From JAGQIB01 sp041393395 (GTDB taxonomy: Bacteria > ARS69): 64,000 nucleotides of DNA. Below are positions 16,423 to 24,625 of the stretch, piece after piece (positions within the stretch are counted from its first letter, which is position 1; each line of letters opens with the position of its first letter). The stretch is from assembly GCA_041393395.1 (NCBI GenBank), contig JAWKKG010000003.1:868001-932000 (forward strand), read 5' to 3'. The notes under the pieces were generated by a model that was not told the origin of the DNA, did no database searches, and saw only the letters and a program-made list of their open reading frames with translations. Made by a program: the position numbers and the translations under genes.

Positions 16423-18936
16423 ATGAAACTCGGAACCGCCGGACTCGCGTCCGCCCTCATCGCGCTCTCGCTGCTCGCGCCGCGTGCTTTTGCCGCCGCG
16501 AGCGACGTGGACGAAAGCCCGTTCGCCGCCTTCGAGGAGATCGCGGCCTGGTACGAGAGTCACCCGGAGCTGGCCACGGAGCCGGGGAGCGGCTGGAAGC
16601 CGTACCAGCGTATCAAGTGGTTCGTCGAACAGCGGATGTACGACGGGCAGCTGCCGGAGCCCGGCGCGCGCTGGAAGGTGTGGGAGGAGCGCATGCGCCG
16701 GGCGGAGGTCCGTGGTCGCGGAGCGTCCACCTGGTTCTCGCTCGGCCCCGCGAACTTCAGCGGCCGCATGCTCTCGATCGCGTTCGATCCCACGAACGCT
16801 TCCATCGTCTACGCCGGCGCCGCGGGGGGTGGCCTCTGGAAATCGACGGACGGCGGGCTCTCCTGGACTCCGATCACGGACGAGTTGCCGTCGATCGCGA
16901 TCGGTGGCGTGGCGGTGAGTCCCACGAACCCCTCCATCGTCGTGGTCGGCACCGGGGAGGGTACGCCGAACATCGACCAGATCGGCGGAGTGGGCATCCT
17001 GCGCTCGACGGACGCCGGGGCGACGTGGGGAACCACGAACATCACGTTCGCCGCGAACTCCGGGCACGGATTCCACAGCGTGGACGCGGGGCCGAACGGG
17101 ACGCTCCTCGCCGGCGCCGTGAACGCGCTGTATCGCTCGACCGATAATGGCGCGACCTGGGCGACGGTTCAGTCCGGCGGCAACTGGTACGACGCGAAGT
17201 GGAAGCCGGGGGCGCCCTCCACGGTCTACGCCGTGCGCGGATCCTGCGGGTGCACTCAGGCGGGCGTACACGTGTCGACCGACGACGGCGCCACCTGGAC
17301 GCGCGTCGGCACGGGGCAGCCGAGCGGTACGTCGATCGGCAAGTCGAAGATCGCGGTGACCGCAGCGAACCCCGATCGGATCTACGCGATCTTCGTGAAC
17401 CGCACGACGAGCAACCTGCTCGGCGTCTACCGCAGCGACAACGGCGGCACGAACTGGTCGCTCACGGCGAACACGCCGAACATTCCGGGCGGGCAGGGTT
17501 GGTACAACCTGTCCCTCACGGCGGACCCCGACAACGCGAACACGGTCATCGCCGGCGGCGTGGACCTGTTCCGATCGACCGATGCCGGCGTCACGTTCGG
17601 CGGCACCGGAGGCATCTCGGTCCACGTCGACCATCATCTCGCCGCCTACGAGCCGGGCAGCAACTCGAACGTCTGGGTCGGTTCGGACGGCGGCCTGTGG
17701 CGCTCCACCAACGACGGAGTGGCCTTCTCCGATCGGAACGACGGGCTCGTCACGTACCAGTTCTACGACATCTGCGTGAACAACGGCCCCACGCCGTACT
17801 ACGTGATGGGCGGCACGCAGGATCAGGGAACGGACAAGTGGTCCGGCACGACCACGTGGTCGGAGGGGCTCTTCGCCGACGGCATGGTCTGCAACATCAA
17901 TCCGGGCAACGGGAACGTGGTGTACGCGGAGATCCAGGGCGGCCAGCACTACAAGAACACGAACGCCGGTTCGGGCGGCGGCTGGACGCAGATCAACAGC
18001 GGCATCTCCGGGTCCGGAGCCTGGGTCACCCCGGTCGCCGAGGACCAGACGACGGGCAACCATCTGTACACGTCGACGACGGCGGGCATCTTCCGGACGC
18101 TGAACGGCGGAACGCTCTGGACGAACGTCGCGAGCCACGGCGCGAACTGGATCGACATCTCGCCGGTGGACGGGAACATCGTGTGGACGGTCGGCGGCAC
18201 GACCCGCGTGAGCACAAACGACGGGGCGAGCTGGACGCAGCGCACGTACGGCTTCTCGACCGGGACGCCCACGAAGGTCCAGGCCCACCCGACGGATCCG
18301 AACTCCGCCGTGGTGACGTTCTCCAGCTACGCGAACGTCGCGCACGTCGCGTACACGACCGACCTCGGCGCGACCTGGACGGACGCGACGGGTGACCTGC
18401 CCGACCAGCCCGTCAACGCGGTCGCGATCGACCCCGACTTCACGGACGAGTGGTACATCGGGACCGACGTGGGAGTGTGGAAGAGCACGAACTTCGGCGT
18501 GAACTGGGTGCCGTTCGGCGAGGATCTGCCGAACACCGTGGTGGCGGACCTCGAGATCCGGCGGGCGGACCGCAAGCTCGTGGCCGGCACGCACGGTCGC
18601 GGCGCGTGGGAGGCGGACCTGCCGCCGACCGGCGGCACCGGGGTCGAGCCGGGCGTCGACGTCGCGTCCTCCCGCATCCTGCTCGACGCTCCCTGGCCGA
18701 ATCCGGCCCGGGACCGGACCCTGCTCCGGTTCGCGGCGCGCGGATCCGACCCGGTGCACGTGGAGATCTACGACGTCCAGGGCCGCCTCGTGAGCGATCT
18801 GGCCTCGTTCCCGGCCGGGGACGGGATCATCCGCACCACCCCCTGGTTCCCGGACGACGTGCCGGCCGGCGTCTACTTCGCGGTCGTTCGCTCCGGGGAG
18901 GAGCGCCGGAGCCGGAAGATCGTCGTCACCCGCTGA
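16423..18936 (+). CDS. Secreted VPS10/BNR propeller protein with C-terminal sorting domain (tandem copy 1)
   Basis: The 837-residue protein starts at an ATG behind GGGAGGA. A signal peptide covers residues 1-26 (LASALIALSLLAPRAFAAA). An N-terminal conserved lead (residues 30-90) includes WYESHPELA, IKWFVEQRMYDGQLPEPGARW and WFSLGPANFSGRM. It is followed by BNR repeats (STDGGLSWT, STDAGATWG, STNDGVAFS) making a VPS10-like propeller, including DICVNNGPTPYYVMGGTQDQ. The end is a FlgD/type-IX-like domain (PWPNPARDRT, EIYDVQGRLVSDL, PAGVYFAVV, KIVVTR). It is a close paralogue of the next gene across its whole length, including lead and tail, so the pair arose by tandem duplication. It is probably an abundant surface or secreted protein; no catalytic site is visible. 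Confidence 0.9.
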   Translation: MKLGTAGLASALIALSLLAPRAFAAASDVDESPFAAFEEIAAWYESHPELATEPGSGWKPYQRIKWFVEQRMYDGQLPEPGARWKVWEERMRRAEVRGRGASTWFSLGPANFSGRMLSIAFDPTNASIVYAGAAGGGLWKSTDGGLSWTPITDELPSIAIGGVAVSPTNPSIVVVGTGEGTPNIDQIGGVGILRSTDAGATWGTTNITFAANSGHGFHSVDAGPNGTLLAGAVNALYRSTDNGATWATVQSGGNWYDAKWKPGAPSTVYAVRGSCGCTQAGVHVSTDDGATWTRVGTGQPSGTSIGKSKIAVTAANPDRIYAIFVNRTTSNLLGVYRSDNGGTNWSLTANTPNIPGGQGWYNLSLTADPDNANTVIAGGVDLFRSTDAGVTFGGTGGISVHVDHHLAAYEPGSNSNVWVGSDGGLWRSTNDGVAFSDRNDGLVTYQFYDICVNNGPTPYYVMGGTQDQGTDKWSGTTTWSEGLFADGMVCNINPGNGNVVYAEIQGGQHYKNTNAGSGGGWTQINSGISGSGAWVTPVAEDQTTGNHLYTSTTAGIFRTLNGGTLWTNVASHGANWIDISPVDGNIVWTVGGTTRVSTNDGASWTQRTYGFSTGTPTKVQAHPTDPNSAVVTFSSYANVAHVAYTTDLGATWTDATGDLPDQPVNAVAIDPDFTDEWYIGTDVGVWKSTNFGVNWVPFGEDLPNTVVADLEIRRADRKLVAGTHGRGAWEADLPPTGGTGVEPGVDVASSRILLDAPWPNPARDRTLLRFAARGSDPVHVEIYDVQGRLVSDLASFPAGDGIIRTTPWFPDDVPAGVYFAVVRSGEERRSRKIVVTR

Positions 18937-18958
18937 GGCAGAGCGTTCGGAGGCGAAC

Positions 18959-18995
18959 GACGGGTCCCGGGCTCTCCCGGGGCCCGTCTTCATTT
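18959..18995 (+). terminator. Intrinsic terminator between tandem VPS10 genes
   Basis: A 13-base-pair stem has arms GACGGGTCCCGGG (18959-18971) and CCCGGGGCCCGTC (18976-18988), with one G-T pair and loop CTCT. TTCATTT follows. It is placed 23 bases after the first VPS10 stop, so the tandem copies are separate transcripts. Confidence 0.75.
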
Positions 18996-19074
18996 CGGCA
19001 CTTCGGCCCATCTCGGCGTTCCGGCCCGGTGGGGCCCATCGGGCCGCTTTCGGCGGTGTTCTTCTCGCCGGCGC

Positions 19075-19104
19075 TTGGGGAAGGCCGCACGAAAGTGGTA
19101 TCCT
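19075..19104 (+). promoter_or_regulatory. Candidate promoter of the second tandem VPS10 gene
   Basis: TTGGGG (19075-19080), an 18-base spacer and TATCCT (19099-19104) are preceded by TGG, giving an extended -10 (TGGTATCCT). It lies after the terminator of the previous gene and about 110 bases before the ATG at 19216. Confidence 0.4.
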
Positions 19105-19215
19105 TGCCCCGAAGTTGTGCGGTTTTGCCCCAACGGATGCCCGCTTCCGAACGGGTCCCCGCGTCCGCACGATCTGGGCGTTCCCAACGAAGGACTGACG
19201 GAGGAAACACACCTC

Positions 19216-21741
19216 ATGAAGATGACTCGCGGTTTGTCCCGGGTCTCGTGCCTCGCGGTACTCCTCGGCGCAGGTGGTCTGCTGTCTGCGCCATCTGCCC
19301 CGGCCGCCCCGGCCCTGACGGACGAGCAGGCTCTGCAGGAATGGTTCGACCAGAAGCAGGCGTACTTCGACGCTCATCCGGAGCTCATCAACGAGGAAGG
19401 GACCGGCTACAACCCCTACATGCGGTACCGCTGGTTCATCGAGCAACGCATGCTGAACGGCCGGCTTCCGGCGGCGGGTGCGCGCTGGGAGGCCATGCTC
19501 GAGAAGCGTGAGCGGGAATCGCAGGTCACCGCCCGCTCGTCGTGGTTCTCGCTCGGCCCGACGAACTTCGCCGGCCGGATGCTCGCCATCGACTTCGATC
19601 CCACGAACGCCTCGACCGTGTACGTCGGCGGCGCGAGCGGCGGCGTGTGGAAGACCACGGATGCCGGCACCACGTGGATCACCACGACCGACGACCTCAT
19701 GAGCCTCGCGATCGGCGGGCTCGCCGTGAGCAAGACAAACCCGAACGTCGTGGTCATCGGCACCGGCGAAGGCACGAACAACATCGACGCCGTCAACGGC
19801 CAGGGCGTGCTGCGTTCCACGGACGCCGGTCTCACGTGGGAAACGACGGACCTGACCTACGGTCTCCTGAACGGCCACGGCTTCCACGTCGTGGAGTGCA
19901 GCCCGAACGGGACGTTCCTCGCGGGCGCCACGGACGGTCTCTATCGCTCGACGGACGACGGCGCGACCTGGACGAAAGTCCGGAACTCCGACGACTGGTA
20001 CGACGTGAAGTGGAAGCCGGGCGATCCGAACACCGTGTACGCGGCCAAGGGCAGCGCTGCGACCGGCAACAACGTGAAGATCTCCACCGACGACGGCGTG
20101 ACCTGGGCCGCGGCAGGCACCGGTCAGCCGGTCAGCTTCCAGATCGGCAAGACGAAGCTCGCCGTGACGGCCGCGGATCCGGAGGTCGTCTACGCCGCGT
20201 ACGCGAGCGCGGACGGCACCGCGATGACCGGGATCTACCGCTCGACCGACGGTGGCGCGAACTGGACGGCTCAGAACACGAGCGCCGGGCTGCTCGGTGG
20301 TCAGAACTGGTACAACCTGGTCATCGTTGCTGACCCGAACGACGCGAACAAGGTGATCCTCGGCGGGCAGCCTTTCGTCCGGTCCACGAACGGCGGTGTC
20401 AGCTATTCCTCCATCGGGGGGAACGTGCATGTCGACTTCCATGCGATCGCGTACGAGCCCGGAAGCGACTCCAACGTCTGGGTCGGTTCCGACGGCGGCA
20501 TCTGGCGATCGGTGAACGACGGCACGTCCTGGACCGACATGAACAACGGGATCGTGACGTACCAGTTCTACGACATCTGCGTGAACAACGGCCCCGATCC
20601 GTACTACGTGATGGGCGGCACGCAGGACAACGGGACGGACAAGTGGTCCGGGACGACGACCTGGGCGAACGGCCTCGGAGCCGACGGCATGGTCTGCAAC
20701 ATCAATCCGGGCAACGGCACCGTGGTCTACGCCGAAATCCAGAGCGGCGGACACCGGAAGAACTCGACCTCCGGCATCGGAACCTGGTCGACGATCACGT
20801 CCGGTCTCACCGGCTCCTCCCTCTGGGTCGCCCCGGTGGATGAGAGCCAGCAGACCGGCAACACGCTGTTCACGTCGACGTCGAACGGGATCTTCCGCAC
20901 GACGAACGGCGGCTCCTCCTGGCAGAACGTGGACGGGACGTCCGCGACCTGGATCGGGATCAGTCCGGTCGACGAGAACATCGTCTGGACCGTGTCCGGC
21001 ACGCCGCGCTACTCGACGGACGGCGGCAACACCTGGCAGTTCGCGAGTGCGTACGGCTTCGGCACCGGCGGCGCCCGGAAGATCATCGGCGATCCGGTGG
21101 ATCCGAACACCGTGATGGTCGTGTTCTCGGCGTACAGCACGTCGGTCTCGCACGTCGCCCGCTCCACGGATCTCGGGGCGACCTGGACCGACGTGAGCGG
21201 CGACTTCCCGGGCGTGCCGGCGAACGCGATCGAGATCAACCCGCAGGACACGAACGAGTGGTTCGTGGGCACGGACCTCGGCGTGTGGACGAGCACGAAC
21301 GGTGGCGTCAACTGGCTGCCGATGGGTACGGGGCTCCCGAACGTCGTCGTGGACGATCTCGAGATCAAGACCTCGCTCGGCAAGCTCGTGGCGGGAACGC
21401 ACGGGCGCGGCGCCTGGGAGATCGATCTCGCGTCGGTGGGTACGGACGTGAACGTCGCGGTGGATCCGGCGGACCTGAAGCTCATGCTCGATCCGCCGTC
21501 CCCGAACCCGGCCTCCGATCGCACGATGCTCCGCTACGCGGCGAAGCACGACGGTCCGGTGTCGCTCGAGATCTACGACGTCCAGGGACGTCTGGTCTCG
21601 GATCTGCAGGACTTCTCGCGCGGCGACGGCGTGATCCGCACGACGCCGTGGTTCACCGACGACGTGGTCTCGGGCGTGTACTTCGCGGTGCTCCGCGCCG
21701 GCGACGTGCGCAAGACCCAGAAGATCATCGTGGCCAAGTAG
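19216..21741 (+). CDS. Secreted VPS10/BNR propeller protein with C-terminal sorting domain (tandem copy 2)
   Basis: The 841-residue paralogue of the preceding gene has a signal peptide at residues 1-32 (cleaved near APAAPA). It carries the same N-terminal lead (YFDAHPELINEEGTGYNPY, FIEQRMLNGRLPAAGARWE, WFSLGPTNFAGRM), BNR repeats (TTDAGTTW, STDAGLTWE, STDGGANWT) and the shared DICVNNGPDPYYVMGGTQDN segment. It ends in the same FlgD/type-IX-like tail (PSPNPASDRT, EIYDVQGRLVSDLQDF, SGVYFAVLR, KIIVAK). It has its own candidate promoter, and a strong terminator follows. It is probably surface-exposed or secreted; the ligand is unknown. The stretch from copy 1 to copy 2 keeps residue-by-residue similarity in the tail, which suggests selection on the sorting domain. 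Confidence 0.9.
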   Translation: MKMTRGLSRVSCLAVLLGAGGLLSAPSAPAAPALTDEQALQEWFDQKQAYFDAHPELINEEGTGYNPYMRYRWFIEQRMLNGRLPAAGARWEAMLEKRERESQVTARSSWFSLGPTNFAGRMLAIDFDPTNASTVYVGGASGGVWKTTDAGTTWITTTDDLMSLAIGGLAVSKTNPNVVVIGTGEGTNNIDAVNGQGVLRSTDAGLTWETTDLTYGLLNGHGFHVVECSPNGTFLAGATDGLYRSTDDGATWTKVRNSDDWYDVKWKPGDPNTVYAAKGSAATGNNVKISTDDGVTWAAAGTGQPVSFQIGKTKLAVTAADPEVVYAAYASADGTAMTGIYRSTDGGANWTAQNTSAGLLGGQNWYNLVIVADPNDANKVILGGQPFVRSTNGGVSYSSIGGNVHVDFHAIAYEPGSDSNVWVGSDGGIWRSVNDGTSWTDMNNGIVTYQFYDICVNNGPDPYYVMGGTQDNGTDKWSGTTTWANGLGADGMVCNINPGNGTVVYAEIQSGGHRKNSTSGIGTWSTITSGLTGSSLWVAPVDESQQTGNTLFTSTSNGIFRTTNGGSSWQNVDGTSATWIGISPVDENIVWTVSGTPRYSTDGGNTWQFASAYGFGTGGARKIIGDPVDPNTVMVVFSAYSTSVSHVARSTDLGATWTDVSGDFPGVPANAIEINPQDTNEWFVGTDLGVWTSTNGGVNWLPMGTGLPNVVVDDLEIKTSLGKLVAGTHGRGAWEIDLASVGTDVNVAVDPADLKLMLDPPSPNPASDRTMLRYAAKHDGPVSLEIYDVQGRLVSDLQDFSRGDGVIRTTPWFTDDVVSGVYFAVLRAGDVRKTQKIIVAK

Positions 21742-21764
21742 GAACGGTAGCGCTCGGCTCATCG

Positions 21765-21799
21765 GGGCCCCGGGGGTATCCTCCCCCGGGGCCCTTTTT
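21765..21799 (+). terminator. Strong intrinsic terminator after the second VPS10 gene
   Basis: Perfect 12-base-pair arms GGGCCCCGGGGG (21765-21776) and CCCCCGGGGCCC (21783-21794) enclose loop TATCCT and are followed by TTTTTC. It lies 23 bases after the stop, the same distance as the terminator of the first copy. Confidence 0.88.
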
Positions 21800-21857
21800 C
21801 ATGGGCGCCCGCGCCGGCTCGGTCCGGCCCGGGGGTCGGCCGCTTCGGAGGCGAGTC

Positions 21858-23222
21858 TTGCGAGTCCGATCGATTCGAGGGCGTGCGCGCGATCTCGTCG
21901 TGCTCGGCCTGCTTCTCGTGTCGTGCGACCGGACGCCCGACCGACCGCACGTGCTGCTGGTCACCGTCGACACGCTGCGGCCGGACCACCTCGGCGAGTA
22001 CGGCGGTCCGCTCGGCACGTCGCCCGCGATCGACGCGTTCCTGCGGTCCGGCGCGACGTTCTCCCGAGCGTTCGTTCCGCGGGGACAGACCTGGCCGAGT
22101 CTCGCCACGATCCTCACGTCCGAGTACCCGGTGGATCACGGAGTTCGCAAGAACGGGCAACCGTTCTGGCCGGGAATCCCGAGTCTCGCCGAGGTCCTCC
22201 ACGATCGCCGCTACGCGACCGCCGCCTTTCTCGCGAACGCGGGGGGAGCAGGCTGGACCGGGTTCGAGGTGCTGCAGGATCTCCAGGGCGACGATCGGAA
22301 GGCGATCGACGCTGCGGACGCGTGGCTCGACACGGTGGGGAAGCGGCCGTTCTTCCTGTGGGTGCATCTGTTCACGTCGCACCGGCCGTACACGCCGCCC
22401 GCGCCGCTCGCACAGCGGTACGATCCGGGGTACGCCGGGCCGATCGACGGCAGCATCGAGCAGATGGAAGAGATCGCGCGCCGCGAGTGGGAACCGACGC
22501 CGCAGGACGTCCGCCACATGATCGCGCTCTACGACGCAGAGGTCCGCGAGGTCGACCGGCGCTTCCAGGAGCTGCTCCGCCTGATCGACGATCGGGGGTT
22601 GCGCGAACGGACGATCGTCGCGTTCGTGGCGGATCATGGCGAGGAGCTGTACGCGCGGAACCACTACTTCTCGCACTCGGCGTCGATCTACGACACCGTG
22701 TTGCGGGTGCCCCTCGGCTTCCGCTGGCCGGACTCGATCCCGGGCGGAGGCCTCTCGGACGGTGTGGTGGAGGCGATCGACGTGGCGCCCACGATCCTCC
22801 AGCTCGTCGGTCTGCCGGCACCGGAGGAGTTCCTCGGGATCTCCCTCGCGGCCATCGCGCGCGGGCAACGCCGGGGAGGGCGCGACCGTCGCGCCTGGGC
22901 GGAGCTGGAAGATCGGGTCGTCTCGCTGCGCACCGAGGACTGGCGGTTCGTCTACAACCCCGGTCGGTTCGAGTATCCGCTCGACGCGGAAGGGAACGTC
23001 ACCTATCCGATCCGCGAGCAGGAGCTCTACGACGAGAAGGCGGATCCGGGCGAACGCTTCGACGTGTCCGCGCGCGAATCCACGGAGACGCTGCGCATGC
23101 GCCTCGAGCTCGAAGCCTGGATGCGTGCGCACGACTGGGAGGCGGCGAGCCGGCGGCATGCGGAACGCGGCATCGATCCCGCCGCGCGCGAACTCCTCGA
23201 GTCGCTCGGCTATCTCGATTGA
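21858..23222 (+). CDS. Sulfatase/alkaline-phosphatase superfamily lipoprotein
   Basis: The 454-residue protein is read from a TTG behind a GGAGG-like site; no ATG precedes the signal sequence. The signal ends in lipobox LVSC (LVVLGLLLVSC), so it is probably lipid-anchored. The metal-binding start VTVDTLRPDHLGEYGG and the later AFVADHGEELYA are typical of arylsulfatase-like enzymes. At the nucleophile site, however, the usual C/S-x-P-S-R is replaced by TWPSLAT: Thr stands for the formylglycine precursor and Leu for Arg. It therefore probably acts as a phosphodiesterase or phosphotransferase with a Thr nucleophile (as in EptA/LtaS types) rather than a sulfatase. The substrate is unknown. It comes directly after the VPS10 terminator, so it is separately transcribed. 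Confidence 0.85.
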   Translation: MRVRSIRGRARDLVVLGLLLVSCDRTPDRPHVLLVTVDTLRPDHLGEYGGPLGTSPAIDAFLRSGATFSRAFVPRGQTWPSLATILTSEYPVDHGVRKNGQPFWPGIPSLAEVLHDRRYATAAFLANAGGAGWTGFEVLQDLQGDDRKAIDAADAWLDTVGKRPFFLWVHLFTSHRPYTPPAPLAQRYDPGYAGPIDGSIEQMEEIARREWEPTPQDVRHMIALYDAEVREVDRRFQELLRLIDDRGLRERTIVAFVADHGEELYARNHYFSHSASIYDTVLRVPLGFRWPDSIPGGGLSDGVVEAIDVAPTILQLVGLPAPEEFLGISLAAIARGQRRGGRDRRAWAELEDRVVSLRTEDWRFVYNPGRFEYPLDAEGNVTYPIREQELYDEKADPGERFDVSARESTETLRMRLELEAWMRAHDWEAASRRHAERGIDPAARELLESLGYLD

Positions 23223-23276
23223 CGCGGTGCGCATCGGTGCTGGCTCGACGTCCGCGTCGCGGTTAGGATGCCGCGC

Positions 23277-24509
23277 ATGACTGTGACGTTCGCCCGCCGA
23301 GACCGCACGCCGAACCGGCGCAATCGCCGGCGTCGCCCGGGGCGCTCCCCGCGCTCCCCGCGCGCCGCGCTCGTCGCCGTGGTGGCGATCGTCGGGGCGG
23401 CCACGCTCGCCTGGCGGGTCGCGGCCTCGGGTCCGGGCGCCCGTCCGTCCGCTCCCCCTCCCACGGTGGTCCGGTGTCTGCTGCGCCCGGTGAGCATCCC
23501 GAGCCTGTCCTGCACGTCGGCCATTCTCGTGGAGGCGGAGACAGGTACCGTCCTGTACCAGAAGAACGCGGACGAACGTCGGGCGCCGGCTTCGCTCGCC
23601 AAGATGATGACCGAGCTGGTCCTGCTCGAGGACGTCGCGGCCGGCAAACTCCGACTCGACGAGGAGATCGAGGTCTCGGCGAACGCTTCCACGATGGGCG
23701 GCTCGCAGGTGTTTCTGAAGCACGGCGAGAAGCAGCCGGCGGAAGCGTTGCTGCACGCGCTCGGTATCGCGTCGGCGAACGATGCGGCCATGGCTCTCGC
23801 CGAGCACGTCGCCGGCAGCGAAAAGGCGTTCGTGGCCCGCATGAACGCGCGTGCGAAGGAGCTCGGCTGCCGGCAGACGAAGTTCGTGAACGTGCACGGT
23901 CTCGATCTGCCGCGGCAAGACAAGAACTGGACGTCGGCGCGCGATCTCGCACTGATCGCGGGTGCGCTCGTCCGCCACCCGAAGGCGCTGGAGATCTCCT
24001 CCACGTGGCGCGAGCCGTTTCGGGGCGGCGAGTTCTGGCTCGACAACACGAACAAGTCGTTGAAGCGCTTCGAAGGCATGGACGGTCTCAAGACGGGCTG
24101 GACCCCGCGCGCGGGTGGTTGTTTCGTGGGGACTGCGTCGCGCGACGGAGTTCGTCTGATCGCGGTGATCCTCGACTCGAAGCCGGGCCGCGACCGCTTC
24201 GACGTCGCGATGAAGCTGCTCGCGGCGGGCTTCGCGCCGCGGCCCCAGTGGCAGGAAGCCGTGCGCGTGGGCGCGCCCGTGGCCGCGATCGAGCCGGCCG
24301 GTGAGGCCGTCGCCTCCAAGAGCCCGACGACGGCCGGGGGCACGGTGCGGGTTCTCATCGAGGAAAGCCGGGAGGACGCGCTCGTCGCCCGCTATCGACC
24401 TCGGGGCGAGGACACGCCGGCAGACGTCGCACCCGAGGTGGCGGGATGGGTGGATCTGCGACTCGGGGACAAGACGGTGGCGACCGTGCCGGCCCGCCCG
24501 GGCCGGTAG
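23277..24509 (+). CDS. D-alanyl-D-alanine carboxypeptidase (penicillin-binding protein 5/6 type)
   Basis: The 410-residue S11-family serine peptidase trims the terminal D-Ala from peptidoglycan pentapeptides. A long basic N-terminus (residues 1-30) precedes one hydrophobic signal or anchor (LVAVVAIVGAATLAW). The three penicillin-binding motifs are intact: SxxK in APASLAKMMTELV (about residue 105), SxN in LGIASANDAAMAL (about residue 164), and KTG in DGLKTGWTPRAGG (about residue 269). A C-terminal beta-rich region follows, as in PBP5. The ATG at 23277 is preferred over one nine bases upstream because of spacing to TTAGGA. The final 60 residues are poorly conserved. Confidence 0.93.
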   Translation: MTVTFARRDRTPNRRNRRRRPGRSPRSPRAALVAVVAIVGAATLAWRVAASGPGARPSAPPPTVVRCLLRPVSIPSLSCTSAILVEAETGTVLYQKNADERRAPASLAKMMTELVLLEDVAAGKLRLDEEIEVSANASTMGGSQVFLKHGEKQPAEALLHALGIASANDAAMALAEHVAGSEKAFVARMNARAKELGCRQTKFVNVHGLDLPRQDKNWTSARDLALIAGALVRHPKALEISSTWREPFRGGEFWLDNTNKSLKRFEGMDGLKTGWTPRAGGCFVGTASRDGVRLIAVILDSKPGRDRFDVAMKLLAAGFAPRPQWQEAVRVGAPVAAIEPAGEAVASKSPTTAGGTVRVLIEESREDALVARYRPRGEDTPADVAPEVAGWVDLRLGDKTVATVPARPGR

Positions 24510-24586
24510 CGCCCCCGGCCGCACTCCGGGAGCTCGGACGCGGAGCCGTCGACGCCCCTCCGGGGCTCGCCTCCGCCCGCCGGAAC

Positions 24587-24595
24587 CGGTACCCT
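24587..24595 (+). promoter_or_regulatory. Candidate -10 element (CCGGTACCCT type) for nadA
   Basis: TACCCT at 24590-24595 follows CCGG, about 31 bases before the nadA ATG. It has the same form as the elements before the NRDE gene, the first VPS10 gene and the cytochrome. No -35 was recognised. Confidence 0.3.
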
Positions 24596-24625
24596 CGAAC
24601 GTCCATTCGAGCCTCGGGGGGAACC

